A stretch of 64,000 bases of DNA, taken from positions 5,580,001 to 5,644,000 of the forward strand of contig OU612071.1 of the NCBI GenBank assembly GCA_914767715.1, read 5' to 3'. Of the stretch, positions 1 to 12,300 are shown one piece after another. The stretch is from Membranipora membranacea. Lineage: Eukaryota > Bryozoa > Gymnolaemata > Cheilostomatida > Membraniporidae. The notes below the pieces were generated by a model. That model ran no database searches, was not told where the DNA came from, and saw only the letters and a program-made list of their open reading frames with translations. Positions within the stretch are counted from its first letter, which is position 1, and each line of letters starts with the position of its first letter. The translations under genes and the position numbers were made by a program.

Positions 1-240
1 TACGCATTTTATTACAAATAGGGTTGTGCGGTTTCAGTATACCACTGTTAGGCTGAGAATGTGACCAATAAGTCTCTTCAAGCTCAAATCTAGTTTCATA
101 ACAAAGGTAGCGAGTGGGTCCAAACTCGTAAGTTTTAATAGCAAACATGACTGAGCTATTATATTTCGGAAATAACCTATCTTTTCTGATCAAGTTGGTC
201 ACATTTATCACCAGCAACATACACTGCGTTTCATACCCAA

Positions 241-276
241 GAATTGTCTGACAATTCTGTACAATTCTAGAATTGT
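241..276. repeat. Clustered short palindromes
   Basis: Four copies of the octamer AGAATTGT/ACAATTCT occur in alternating orientation within 36 bases, including the perfect 16-base palindrome ACAATTCTAGAATTGT at 261-276. No gene is adjacent. It may be a transposon scar; function unknown. Confidence 0.6.
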
Positions 277-658
277 CAGAAACTGACCTATATATCATTA
301 CCCAACCAGCAACCATTATTGTGTAATTAACCCTGCCTGCTAAATAAATTACTTTCATTATTGCTATTGTATAGTCATAGTATAAGCCTTTACAGTTCTA
401 TTCAATATCATACAATTGGATTGACATTGTATTCAATGAGTTTGTATTTAGATGACCAGGCAAGATATGCTGTAATGAAAAGATATTGCTGTGTAAGGTA
501 GCATCAAAATCTATTTTGCGGGAGGCCCAGGTTCAAATCCAAAAATCTAAATAAATTTTTGTGGAGGAATAGTAGAGCAGAGATTAGTATGACCTCTATG
601 ATTGGTCTTATTTTGAAAGTATAGCCAATCACAGAGGCCATTTAAGTAATGCGCAGTG

Positions 659-713
659 AGTGTTAGCGAGTTAGCGAGATAGTAAGTTAGCGACTTAGCG
701 TGTTAGCATGTTA
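659..713. repeat. Short degenerate tandem repeat (GTTAGCGA-like)
   Basis: Six or so copies of an 8-10 base word close to GTTAGCGA(G) run head to tail. This is a minisatellite-like patch. The rest of 1-2303 shows only repeat fragments and no exon I can support. Confidence 0.6.
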
Positions 714-1127
714 GATAATGCCCACTAATTAGGTGCTATGGGCCGCTATACCTATGCGCTGGCTACGCAGAATTAACTAGAATCAGTAAAAGCCGCACAA
801 GTTGACAATCATACTAAATAACCATCAGTGTTAGTTCCTATAAGCTAGCCACGCAGAATTAATACTGCACAACAATGAACTTCATTGTGCACAAGTTAAA
901 TCAGACATTCACTCAATTACTATAAACAAAGCACCAGTCAGAATTACAGCTCTCGACATGCACATGTTGTGATTAGCCTCACTCGAGTTAACACTCACAC
1001 AAGTTGTGTATTGAAACAACCATCCGCTGGTTAATAACCAAGCTCCGCAACCCTATGCTATGACATAAGATAAGTACATGTTAATCCCAGTCAACAGAAC
1101 CCTCGCAATCTATATATATTGACCTAT

Positions 1128-1335
1128 AGGAGTTTATCTTAGCTAGAGTGTAATTTCGCTAGAGTTTAATTTGGCTATCTGGACCTGGTACTAAATTTCG
1201 CTAGTACTAAATTTCGCTAGTAGGCTAATTAGTCAAAATTAAAAGGAAATGTCTAAGCTGGGTTTCGAACCCAGGGCATAACCCTCTATCTGATTGCAAG
1301 GTATACTAATCAGCTAATTGACTAACTTAGACCAG
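1128..1335 (-). repeat. tRNA-headed short repeat, family 1, copy 1
   Basis: Read on the minus strand it has a tRNA-like head with a B-box (GGGTTCGAAACCC core near 1262-1275), followed by a body containing the duplicated word GCGAAATTTAGTAC and ending in AAACTCCTATAGG. The same body occurs at 32768-32925 and 63171-63360. A pol III-derived SINE is the natural reading, but the copy at 63 kb also has inverted ends like a small DNA transposon. Confidence 0.7.
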
Positions 1336-2303
1336 AATAGGAGTTATCCTCCCTCGATGCACCAGTAAGATAACTCCCACTTCCGCTTACTCAGTCTAAA
1401 CTCAAGTCAGTTTGTGTGATTACAATAAATGCATCATCAAAAACAATTCTTTGCTGTGTTGTATATAGATGTCTCAGAAAACATTCTGTAAATCTTACAC
1501 ATAATATACTGTAACTATATTATAGAAGGACCAAGCCACTCACAAAGACTTGACCTGGAATCATCTCACATCAAGAGAAAAGTATGTCTAATTAAAAAAG
1601 TTTTTCTTTGTCTGATGAAAACAACATTGGTTTTCTGTAGAGTGTGCTGAAGTGAACTGCAGATTTCTTTGTGACACCTGCAAGACAAAGCCATTTATGA
1701 AGATTCCTTTCCAATCATTGAATATCTAACACCTGTAGTAAAGATTAGAAACCAGCGCTACCTTAACTCTTTCTTTTCTTCCCTTTGAACTTCTGTTGTT
1801 ACTCAGGCAAATCTGTGCTCACAGAATTCTATAGCTCCAAGATAATTAATTGAGGCTTTATTCTCAGAATTTTCACCTACTGGGCAAATAGTTTGCACAA
1901 ACTGATCTTCAAAGTCAGGGTTTTAAATCAACACACTAGGTGATGACTTCATTATTTTCCACTTGTAAGCCGGTCACAATGTAGTACGCTAGATAATCAA
2001 TTTCATCCTGTTTTTGACGATTAGTTTGAGCAAACTATATAACCAATGTGACAATGCTGGGATTATGCTGGGATTGCAGCCTCATAGTGTTTGCTTTGAG
2101 CTGTACAGAATTCAATAAGCACACATCTGCCTGTGTGGCAGCAGTGGTTTAAGATATTTTAGATATTTGCTGTACATTTAGATATACTAATCATAAACAA
2201 CAATCCTTTTACTCTGTTACTTTCTAAGGTCCGGTAGTTTCCAGTTAATGTTTTTTGTTTGTTTATTGGACTAACTGTTCACTCCATCTTTCTTAATTTA
2301 TAG

Positions 2304-2382
2304 CGCAAGAGAGTAAGAAAGGATCATGTGGACGAGCCTCCATTGAAGCACAGACTCAGGTCTGCACTGAGATCAGCGGATG
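2304..2382 (+). CDS. Internal exon, basic region, host gene of unknown identity
   Basis: A 79-base exon lies between a clean acceptor (TTTATAG) and a consensus donor (G|GTAAGTG). The open frame is strongly basic, beginning RKRVRKDHVDEPPLKHR, and ends in phase 1. It joins in frame to the exon at 2916-2959, which begins with the two bases needed to complete a Gly codon. No initiator Met is present, so the gene starts upstream or outside the window. It may be the 5' part of the gene continuing at 9097, but this link is unproven. No family is recognised; the charge suggests a nuclear or nucleic-acid-binding segment (inference). Confidence 0.5.
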
Positions 2383-2915
2383 GTAAGTGTCACGAGTGAA
2401 TCTTTTCCCAAAAAAACCAACTTCTCCGCACACAGAGCCATTTTGATAATGGTACTCGGAGCGCTTATAATATTTCAGCTGCAGTCTTTGTGTTTCTACA
2501 AGTGGTTAATTTTGGCAAGCCATTGACATAAACCCATACTCAAATTATAGAACTCTGACTAGAGGTAAAGGGCAATTTTTCATGGTTTTGAAATTCAAGG
2601 GGCACTTTTGCGAAGGAACTATGATGTCTCTTCTGACCTGAAAATATCTTAGCCGTCGAGTATTTCAAAGATTTGGATACGGGTCAGGTATGGATACAAC
2701 CATGGTAAAAACATTGCCTAAAACGTCGCCAAAAAATGCAGAAAGTACCGCAGTTCAAACAAATAGTCATACCCAGTTCCAGGCATGCCTGTAAAATCAA
2801 TGCACCAGACTTGAGAAACCATGGAAGTCAAACTCAATAATTATTTTAAGTGGTTATTAACTGTTTTTTCCAGAAATAGGCTGCAATATTCTACCGACAT
2901 TCAATTATGTTGTAG

Positions 2916-2959
2916 GTGAACAGCAGCAGACCACAAAAAAAGAAGGCGCAAGGACAAAG
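2916..2959 (+). CDS. Internal exon, Gln/Lys-rich, follows 2304-2382
   Basis: A 44-base exon between TGTTGTAG and AAG|GTAAGTA. It enters in phase 1 and leaves in phase 0, matching the preceding exon. The peptide is polar (EQQQTTKKEGARTK). Downstream lies the gypsy remnant. The next phase-0 acceptor on this strand is not obvious; the 9097 exon is the best candidate if CAG at 9111 is used as an acceptor. Confidence 0.5.
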
Positions 2960-3132
2960 GTAAGTAAAGGATGTGACTCTGATTCCAAGCTTTCCAATGT
3001 GATATAAATGCCCCAATATGTCTCCTCCCCTATTTTCATAGCCATGCCCCGTAAAGCCTGCAATTTACAACATTGGTGGTAGCAGTTAAAAATAGCTGAG
3101 GCGCAGAATTTTTGCCCAGGATTAGTTCCGCA

Positions 3133-4583
3133 AACATAGAACAACCACAAAAAAGAGCCTTCGCGAGTATGGAGCAGAGATCACCAGACTAGTGGATAAA
3201 GCCAGACCAAGACAGAGCATTCAAAATACAGAGGGTGATTCAGAAATTTCAGAACAGTCTCCGCCATACGATGTTTCACCAACACCTGCTTTCCACTCGA
3301 GTACAAACTCAGAGGCTTTCAGGCTATCGGAAGAATGCCATCACCAGTACCAGTGACACAGAGGAAGAGGTGGTAACGGTAGCCAACAGCAGAACGGACA
3401 ACACCGTCCCTTCAGAGGACTCCCACAGCTCAGATAATTCTAGCCAACTGGTTACACTGCTGAAAGCAGTAGAAGACCTGGTCAACATCTCCAGACAGTC
3501 TTTGCCTCAGACTCAGATACATGCGCATCCTCCCCAGACAAACTGCCTTGCTTGAACTCAGAAAAGACCATGTCACCACTGCAGGTACAAAGGACGTCTA
3601 CGGAGCGAATAAGAAAATTGAAGGCAAAGTTTGATAAAACTCAACTCAAAATAGCACCCTGTCAACAGCCAGTTGACAAGTCATCTTTTCCAGTAACTAG
3701 TCAGCCGGCGAAATAACTCTTCTCATCTCGCCCATCAGCAGGCTCAACTTGAACACCACCAGTTTCAGAAAATCTGCCCGCATCCGTGAGTCTTGCAACA
3801 CTTTTACAACAACAGAACCAGAGACCAAGAGTTTAACCCATGGCCACTGCCTGTACATTCACGGAAGAGTAGATAGTGACAAGCTAGTAAGGTATCTTTT
3901 GGACTCAGGATCCAGTGACAACATGCCATCTAGAAAACTCTTCAACCGGCTTCCCACCAAGATCAAAGATCAACTGATTCCAGAAGATGTAACAGCAATG
4001 ATGGCAGTTTGGAGTGGTTTGCCTCTCAACGGCACCATCTAACTAAAATAAGGTGTCTCGGAAATAGTTTCTTAACAGTTATTGATTGCTCATTGGGACA
4101 CTCAGGGATACCCAGGATAGGCTCCAAGGTGTTTGCTTGCATAATGAAGTATGGCACAAATCTGAGCACCAAAATCACCAAACAGACTTGTATACCAGCT
4201 AACTTATAATATCAGCTAACCTGTTGACTTTTGCAACTCCCAGCAGGAGACATTGGATTCATAAACTACCACGGTGAGGAAGATCTTGGTTTCTAAATAG
4301 CTAATGCTATTCAAGTTACTGAAGAGCAACAGTGTCTCAACACCCACTCTACATCTGTCTACATTCGACCAGAACCAGCATCGGACTCCACACCAAGTAA
4401 AATGAGGATTAAAAGACCATACTTCAGATGGCAGTCTGCCACCGACCTCTGTGCACCTCAACCAAGTCCAGGACACACTGGCATTCAGTCTCATGTGCAT
4501 AGTACCTACTCATGTACAAACTCTTCTCGAACAAGTACTAACAGAATGCAGCACTGCTAAATAAAAATAGGATCTTCCACAGC
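3133..4583 (+). pseudogene. Ty3/gypsy-type retroelement remnant, 5' half (gag-like and protease)
   Basis: A decayed LTR-retrotransposon polyprotein. The first part (about 3133-3700) is a polar, low-complexity gag-like segment broken by shifts and stops. At 3749-4042 an open frame carries the aspartic protease active-site pattern LLDSGSSDN, the D-S/T-G signature of retroelement proteases, followed by a hydrophobic strand-like stretch. The frame then breaks repeatedly (near 4043, 4210 and 4300). The coding trace runs up to 4583, where a DNA element is inserted, and resumes at 7488. No LTR was recognised, and the element cannot be active. Confidence is high for the class, lower for the limits. 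Confidence 0.75.
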
Positions 4584-4593
4584 TCGACTACAT

Positions 4594-4800
4594 TTCGCCG
4601 ATGTGTATTTTGCCAATGCTATTTTTTGCCAAACACAATTCGCCATAAACATTTTGCCAATCTCATATTGCCAAAGACATTTCGCCTGTCTCATTTTGCT
4701 AATCACTATTTGCCAATGACATTTTGCCAATTTCATTTTGCCAATCACATTTTGGCCAAAGACATTTCGCCAATCTCATTTCGTCAACCCTGATTGCCCA
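4594..4800. repeat. Left-end phased repeat array (ATTTTGCCAAT words)
   Basis: About fourteen diverged copies of an 11-16 base word, CATTTTGCCAAT with variants CATTTCGCC and TATTGCCAAA, follow each other with variable spacers. The reverse orientation of the same words sits at the right end of the element (7405-7475). Such subterminal word arrays can be transposase binding sites; that role is inferred. Confidence 0.7.
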
Positions 4801-5422
4801 TACAGGTGTTTGAAAATTCTCCAAAAGTCTTTCCCATTCAAGTCCACCGTTGACTGCTGTCAGACAGTCCATGTAACTCTTGCTGAGAAGGTCCATCCAG
4901 TCATATTTTTATCTCGAAACATTGGCAGGCGCGGACTAGGATGGGTAGACGGGCATAATGTAACTACTTCTTTAGATGTTTGTTTATGATAATGCAGACA
5001 AAGGGAGTGATCAATATCTGGATTTAAGATTCTTAAACAAAGCTGCCAACCCCCGTATCCAATCCAGTGGTTACTACTGTTCACTAGTCATCAGTTTTCA
5101 TTTCCGTTATCATTTGTATTGCACGCGCATTGTCACCAGATGTCGTATTATCTTGTCAGTTTTCTCTCATGCACTTTGAGAGATTTTCTTCTCAAGGCAC
5201 CGTCAATTCCATCAGTATTAATTCTTTTTCTTTGTCAGACCAGACAATTAAGTCTGGTCTTTGGTTCGTGCTCACAATCACTATGATCCCATGTTGCGAT
5301 TTTATAAGGATTTCGGGAGTAATCTCCACATGGAAATGAAATTAAAGTCACTTTCAGATTGTGACGAATGACTTTTTGGACGCGAATACCCATACCGTGT
5401 TAGTTCGCCCTACTTACTAATT

Positions 5423-5514
5423 GACGGCGTGGCTGAATGGTTAGCAGGCTTGCACACAATGCCTTCAAAGGAATTACATGTGGGAGACTGGGGTTCATGT
5501 CCCAGCGGCGGCAG
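5423..5514 (+). repeat. tRNA-like sequence (A-box and B-box), not a functional tRNA
   Basis: A plausible A-box (TGGCTGAATGG) and B-box (GGTTCATGTCC) are spaced as in a type II (Ser/Leu-like) tRNA with a long variable region. Acceptor-stem pairing is poor. It lies inside a transposon-like element, so I read it as a tRNA-derived repeat or tRNA pseudogene. Confidence 0.5.
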
Positions 5515-5543
5515 ATGTTTTTCATGTTTTTTCCATCATGGGA

Positions 5544-5572
5544 ATGGTTAGAATCCACTGGATTCTAACCAT
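5544..5572. repeat. Near-perfect palindrome
   Basis: Fourteen-base arms (ATGGTTAGAATCCA and its complement) are separated by a single base. A second hairpin with 9-base arms (AGACCAGAC/GTCTGGTCT) lies at about 5237-5260. Both are inside the TCGA-flanked element. Confidence 0.7.
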
Positions 5573-6293
5573 CCGAAATTGGAGTGAACCAAAAATTCGA
5601 AGCATGGGACCATAGTGTAAATGCTGTGCTATGCTGAGCTGTTCTGTGAGGTCGCATCTCACCTGCCATTCTCCGTTGTTCATCAATCCCTTTTTGCGCA
5701 AAATCTTTTCACGCTCTTCACCACCAGCATTAGCATATTCACACTTCTCGGTGTCAAATCCCTGAAATATGCCCCACATTCTTTGAAAGTCCCAGCGAGC
5801 TGGCATTATTGTAATTAGAACAATTCATGATTAGAACAAATTTCTTGGGTCCCCTGGAGCTTGAATTAAGTGACTCACACTGCTTTGATTCTTGCACACA
5901 TACACATGCGTAGTCAATGCACTTTGCAGGATTTGCTTGGATTTTTCCTCTCATTGCTTCTACATTTATCTTACTTCATATAGCCTAAGGGTCCAATAAC
6001 ACACATCGAATGACCTTTTGTCAATGTCATGAATGGCCGCCCTTATTCAAAATGAAAGAAATTCTGGCTGACATTACCTTCACTACTTGGCAGTGAATAT
6101 CTCCGCTCATGGGTATTGCCAAAACATGAGGCTGCTTTTCCAAGAGTCTGACTGGAAAACTCTCATACCTGGAGCAATATAGTAGGTGGCATGAATAGAA
6201 ATCAGTATATATTGCAGTTTTAGTGCTCCCCTTGATTAACTTATAACACTCAAGAGCAGACAACTCCAGCAAGATCCTGAATTTTTCTCAGAC

Positions 6294-6412
6294 TAAACCC
6301 TCCCCAGGGGCCGTCGGGCGAGGGGCAAAATTCTTGGGGGCTCAGACTAACACACGCATAGACTGACCCCAAAAACTCTTGTTCCCCGGCCGACAGCCCC
6401 CTGGCCAGGGGT
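6294..6412. repeat. GC-rich hairpin, MITE-like
   Basis: Two arms of about 53-57 bases are inverted copies: the left begins CCCTCCCCAGGGGCCGTCGG, and the right ends GGCCGACAGCCCCCTGGCCA then GGGG. The centre is only a few bases. Base composition is far more GC-rich than the surroundings. It looks like a small foldback element nested within the TCGA-flanked element. Confidence 0.7.
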
Positions 6413-7487
6413 GATGCGAAATGTTTGCCTAGATGTGTATGTAACCTAGTAAAGTCACTTTTGTGTCACTAGTTGGGGCAACTGCGTTGTAACAAGATCT
6501 CGTCATAGCTTTGTTCAGTGAAGTTTGCAAATTTTGCGCAATTATAGAAATTCAGTTAGATATTATAGTCAAAGTGAACTAGTATTGTTTTAATAAAATT
6601 AATCATGCTAATTATTTGTGTACTTGTATCCATTTCAACCCAGCCAAAGATTTCTCCTTCAATCGCACCAGATATCCGGAGCAAGCTTTGCCAAGGAACG
6701 CTAGGTTTTAATAAGCCTGGGCAATCAGTAAGATAGCTATATTTCAGGAACACCGTGAAATAGTTAATAGGATTTAAGTTAATATTTGTCATGAAAACAG
6801 AGAATATCAAAACAAGTTAAATCTGTATTGTCATAGCAGCATTAATAAATTTAAAACCGAGGAATTCTAGTGGCTAGAACAACCAACATGGCTGTTTGAA
6901 CAAGCAATCTATAGAGTTTCCTTAGTGGGAGTCAAACCGATGACCCCTGGCCTTACAATAAGAAGAAAGTTCAATCTTTTTTTAAATTCAACATTTTTCA
7001 AATTTAGCAGCTAGTTATAATCAATTTTCTGTTCGATAGAAGTTTATGTAGTGTGAGGGCAAAATAACACTTAAAACTGTGTATATACTATGTGTAATAA
7101 AGTTTAACCCATTAACATTTATTCTAGACACTCCTGTTTTATCTTTATTCATTGATATATGCACAGTATGTATACCACCTGCCTGCCTGCCTGCACTACT
7201 CCGTCCATCATGTATATCAATGTTTTGAGATATAAATCTTTTTTTGGAGAGAAGGTCTCAGCTTGAATTGTATGGACTAACTGGTAGCTGTCAATGATGG
7301 ACGTGAACGATAAAGGTTTTTGGACGAATAATTGCTCATCTTAATTGGCACTTGGGGATGGGGAAATGTGATTTAATGATAGGCTAAAAGACTTTGGTAG
7401 GATGTCTTTGGCGAAATGAGATTGGCAAAATGTCTTTGGCAAAATGTGATTGGCAATCAATGCATTGGCAAAATGTACATTAGTCGA

Positions 7488-8640
7488 GCAGGACTGAAAT
7501 GACTGAAGTTAGGAGGCCTGTTAGAAGCTCATCAGTGGCGCTGGTGAAGAAAAAAGATGGCACCTACAGACTATGGCTAGATGACCGAGCTATCATTGCT
7601 TGCACAATCAGAGACGCCTACCTTCTACCCAGGTTTGACGATGGCCTTGACTCTATCAAGACGTGTATTATTTAGTACTTGGATCTAGTAAGCAGGTACT
7701 TGCAACTCTCCAAGGAGGAACACTCCAGCAACAAGGCCCTCTTCGTAAACAAAAGCGGACTCTAAAGCCCAAAGGTATTACCCTTTAGATTCAGGTCTTT
7801 TCCGGCCACCTTCGATTTAAGGAGAAAGTTCTAGCTGGAATAATCTTGAACTTGCGGCTACTTCGCGATGATGTAAATGTTTTTGCCAGCACTTTTTAAG
7901 ACCATCTTATGTACTAACCACTGTCCTAGAGAGGTAGCTATCTTAAAACTCAACCAAGTAAATAAGAACCAGGAGGTTATGTACTTAGGAGGTCGAAGCA
8001 GAGTGGTCAACTCCATAGTGCCAAGTACCGGTTTTTCTTGGATATATCAAATACTACAGAACATTCTGTCCGTACAATACAGTAGCTAAGCCTCATAGAA
8101 AACTTACCTCAAGAGGAACAACTTTTCAGTGGATGATGGAGGAAGATGCAGCGTTCCAGCAGCAGAGGGACTTTGTCATACACTCTCCAATCTTAGCCTA
8201 TCTAGACCTGAAAGTTGGCTTCATTCAGCGCACAGATGTCAGTGGGGAGGGAGTCAGCAGAGTCCTATCTCAAATACAGAGTAATGGCTTACTGTTCGCC
8301 CTATGCCAATGAGCTCTAGCCATAGAGAATACACACACTCAGCACCACAAAGGGATAAACAAAACTGACGAGCATTACTCAGACTGACATGGGATGATGA
8401 ATGACATCAGAAGGCTAATCAAGACCTGTGATATTTGTTAACCAGCAAAGAACAGCATCAAGCAGCCTACTGACAACAAACTACGCCGTTTTGCATGCCT
8501 ATTATGGCAAGTAGTATGGTTCATCCTCGTAGGGCAACTGACACCGACTCCACATGCTAACAAGATGATATACTCTCGGGACACTCCAACAGATGGAGAG
8601 ATGCAGTGCCGGTCCCTGATGGCATAGGGGGTGCTTTGAA
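7488..8640 (+). pseudogene. Ty3/gypsy-type remnant, 3' half (RT, RNase H, integrase start)
   Basis: This continues the coding trace interrupted at 4583. Recognisable pieces in order: the RT fingers region (VKKKDGTYRLWLDDRA, about 7541-7590), a palm-like segment ending LDLVSRYLQ (about 7676), the RT/RNase H junction with a decayed DASxxGxGAVLSQ block (TDVSGEGVSRVLSQ, about 8232-8273), and an integrase zinc-binding-like segment (IRRLIKTCDIC, about 8409-8441). Stops and frame changes occur throughout, including TAG in the RT near 7670. It is inactive. Family membership is secure from motif order. The 3' LTR was not found. Confidence 0.8.
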
Positions 8641-9096
8641 AGTGTATTTTGCAATTTTTATTTCAACCAAGGACTTTGATGATGAAACTCATGATCCTTG
8701 CGACATAGGAAACTAGCCGTTGACTTTTTACGAAGGCTGGGTACATTATTTACACCCCTTGTGATTTTATTGAAAAAACATCATACCTCTAGGCCTGTCC
8801 CTTTCTCAAATCTTACTTAAACCGTTGCAACCACTGAGAGAAATGTTTGCCCAAAGGATGTAGTATAGCTCAATGATAACAAAATGAAGCTTAAGTCTCA
8901 GCATTGTCACCTAATGGGCAAATTGATTGTCCAAATCAGGAAGTGAAGTGATAACCTGGCAAAACTTCACTATTTCAACTAGTTCATTGATTTCATTGCA
9001 TGATTGTGACAAAAAGTTTGGGCAATTCATTAGCCCATAATGTGACATCTGAGATAAAAGCATCAATTAGTGATCTCCTAACCTATACTGAATTCA

Positions 9097-9301
9097 ATGA
9101 GAACTTTCAATGAGTGGCAGCATGAGTTAAAAGGGCTTTTATCATTGTCTGATACAAAATTACTTTCAGTAGCTACATATGTTCTCCATAAACTATTTTG
9201 TGACTTTTTAAAGCTCTCAGAAAAGGATCGAGCTGTCAGTTCTCAATGGAACCGCAGGCTAAGGGCTGCTGCAGATTCTGGATGTAGCATTTGCGAAGGA
9301 G
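9097..9301 (+). CDS. Exon 1 of the 970-residue protein gene
   Basis: It encodes a helical, Leu/Lys-rich start with the segment KLLSVATYVLHKLFCDFLKL and then a Cys pair (CSIC). The donor is G|GTAACC and it leaves in phase 1. The 5' limit is the least certain boundary of the gene. Confidence 0.6.
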
Positions 9302-12300
9302 GTAACCATATGACTTTTTTATTTTGAGATCTGTGTGTAGTCTATAAAGGCTTCAAAAGACCAAAGCAATATAATATATTGCTTTTGACTATATCATAGC
9401 CAGGCAGCTAGTTGTGCTGTAGTTCTGCAATAATGATACAATGAGAAAATTTTCTGGGCGAAAATTGTGGATAGACTCAGAAATAGCCCCCCTGCTTATC
9501 CATGTTATCTTATCTATGTTGGGTAGGCAGGTGCTGTTTCTATCTACTTTAAAAAAATATTAAGGTTGAGTTCAGCGAAGCTATAGTTTATGAATAAATT
9601 CATCTACTATTATGAAATGTCTCCTGGCATTAAACATATTTCTGTTTTTAATTTATATAGAAAGAATATATGGACGTGGCAGCATAGTGAGCTTGAAGAA
9701 AAATAAGCTTGCTGAGACTAACAGTATACATAACTTTTACCTAGAAGCGCTATGAATTTTTTCACTGTAAATTTATATTGCGTCACTACTGCAGAACTAG
9801 CTTATGACTTATAAATGCTGTGGATTGTCAGTTTCATGACAGATATCCTATACATGGTATTCCAAAAAGTTTGTAAAGCAAATATTGCTGTACTGTCATA
9901 TAATATTGAGACTGTCTTAATGATCAGAGAAGGGTATAAAAGGCCAAGTCAATGTAAAGGGATCATCCGGTCGTTCACCTGCTTTTTAGGGAATAAAAAG
10001 AGCAGCAGCGTATTTATTTTGATGAGATCGGGATTTGCTGATGCAGAATTTTGTGTTACATATACCCAATTGAGTTTCAATCAACAAATCGCTTAAAAAA
10101 GGTGTGAAAATATTCATTCAAAATTTCCCAACTACAGTGATTTCAAATTATCCGCTGCAAATTATACGGTCTCTTATTGGTCGATATCAGATGTTGCCTA
10201 GATACTGTTGCCATGGTTAAAATTCTCTGTTGCAATAACATCCTATAATTCTGAAATTTGATAACATAGAATAACAAAAACTATGTCACTCATTAGCCTT
10301 TGGTCTTGCTTGTCACCTGTAAATACTAACTATGATTAATCCCTATGCGCTCAATACTTTGCGTGCATGCTTAACATCAATCTTGATAATATGATTATGA
10401 CTCTCGACATTGTGTTTTTATTGCTTGTAGATGGTAGTAATTTGCCAAAGGTAGAAAGTGAAGAAGCTGGCATGATAAGTTGCTCTGAGAGGACGCTCTC
10501 ACCTGATGCTCCCAACGATCACAAGCTGAAGGTGAGCGAACTAGTTTATTGGGGCACAAACTGGGGCACAAATCATATTAAGCGGTTTCCATAGTACCAT
10601 TGCAATTCAGTATTGAAGTTTGTGGTTCACAAGATGTTGCAACATTTAAATGAAACACACTGATGGTTTGTAAAACATTCTATTTGTACTTTACACACAA
10701 GATTAAAAGATAACTTTTAGCCACTGAGTTATCGAGGCCCTTGTAAAAAATCCTAAAAAATAATTGCCTATTTGCCAACCAATCGCTGGCCCAGTGTGAG
10801 AAAGTACTATCTGGTCAATTTGCTAATTTGCAGGAATTCAATATTAAGATTGACAGGCCTGTTTCTTGTAAACTTTTAACTTGATAGTTTTAAATTTTTA
10901 ACTTTGTTAGGAGAGGTATACACCTGAGGGTGCTGGGGGCTGGAACAATCAGCAATGAAAGCTCCCCCAGTTGTGCTCGAACCCACAACTCCTGCGGCAT
11001 TAATTGCCTGGCAGTGAATAGCAAGCGCGCTAACCGATTGCGCCATCTCACCATCCCCAAAAAAGAATGGGTCGATGGCGCTAATTAGATAGCCTGCTAT
11101 TCACTACTCGGAGTTGTGTTCGCTCATCCCACAGCACATTCCAATCTACCATTGCCACCATATGAAACACAGCGTACGTGCTGGGTTACTGGCCTTACAT
11201 GGCCCATTGCTGGGACCCCTTGTAGTAGGTTTAGCTATCTTTCCAGCTTGTCAGCTTGTTATAAGAATATAATATGTTTACCAAGAGTTGAAATTTCCAT
11301 AAGAGGATTTTTAAATCCCTTAAATACAATAAACAAAGCCAGATAGACTTTTATCGCCGGAAAAATAATCAAATCACAGCGCGATATAGATCTAACTGGC
11401 AATGAAACCAGTATTCATAATGATGTAACTAGGATGAGAGCAAGATTTTTGAACAGGATTTGTATATTTATTATGAACTTTATTAACCACCGATCAATGC
11501 ATGAAGCAAATAAGACCATGTGAAAACAAAAAATAAAAGAAGCAATAAGAAGGGAATGACGTATTTATGAGTATTTATAAAAAAGGCTTTTTCTGCAAAG
11601 AGCAGTATTGGATTAAGGGAGGGTCGTGGTTTTGTGATGGTGCCTGTCATTTGTTGCTAGGTGATGTAGATGATGGTGATGTGGATGGCTGGTGTTCTTT
11701 CTCTCATTATTGACATTCTATAGGCAGCATATGTCCAGATAAACACTTAGTTCTGTTAAATTTAATGCTGCAAGACGCTCATCATAATGTTCTAACCATG
11801 GCAGAATAACCCTGAGACATAACTTCTGTAGTCTTTCAAGAATCTCCTTGTCCCCTTTCAATAAGTATGAGAACCAACTTGATGCTGCGTACGAGATCAC
11901 TGACAGAACCCTCGATCTATAAAATGTGACCGACTAGACGCGGAGACCCCAAATTTCCTGAGCTGAATAATGGCATGCACAGCTGGCCTTAACTTATTTA
12001 TTACAGAGTCGACGTGAGCACTGAATTTCTTATGATTGTCAAAGCAAACCCCTAAAAATTTGATTGATGAATTTTGTGAGATGGGCATGTCATTTATCTT
12101 GATAGGATCACAGATGATGTTCTTTTGAAGGGTTAGAGTCAGTGATTGTGACTTAGTTACGTTTAACAGCATTGAATTTTCTTCACACCAGCTTGACGCA
12201 TAATCAGCTGCAGACTGTAGAGGATTGTCATGAAATACGAGATGCTTTATGAGATGTTGAGTTTTCTATACGCACTTCCGAATTTTCTACCACATTATAA

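Larger units (their letters stand above)
4588..7483. mobile_element. DNA transposon-like insertion with TCGA target duplication
   Basis: The interval is bounded by TCGA on both sides (4584-4587, 7484-7487). The termini are inverted (CTACATTTCGCC at the left, CTAATGTACATTTTGCC on the opposite strand at the right). Removing it restores continuity of the interrupted gypsy coding trace, which supports a real insertion boundary. Both ends consist of loosely phased copies of a word like ATTTTGCCAAT (about 4594-4800 and, reversed, 7405-7475). The interior contains a tRNA-like sequence, short palindromes and a 120-base hairpin, but no transposase that I can recognise. It is therefore probably non-autonomous. 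The superfamily is not assigned. Confidence 0.7.

Noticed and set aside
5423-5514. Functional tRNA gene
   Set aside because: Control boxes are present but stem pairing is poor and it lies in mobile DNA; treated as tRNA-derived.
9661-9686. 26-base micro-exon between TTTATAG and ATA|GTGAGC
   Set aside because: Including it breaks phase with the exon at 10431; skipping it gives agreement.
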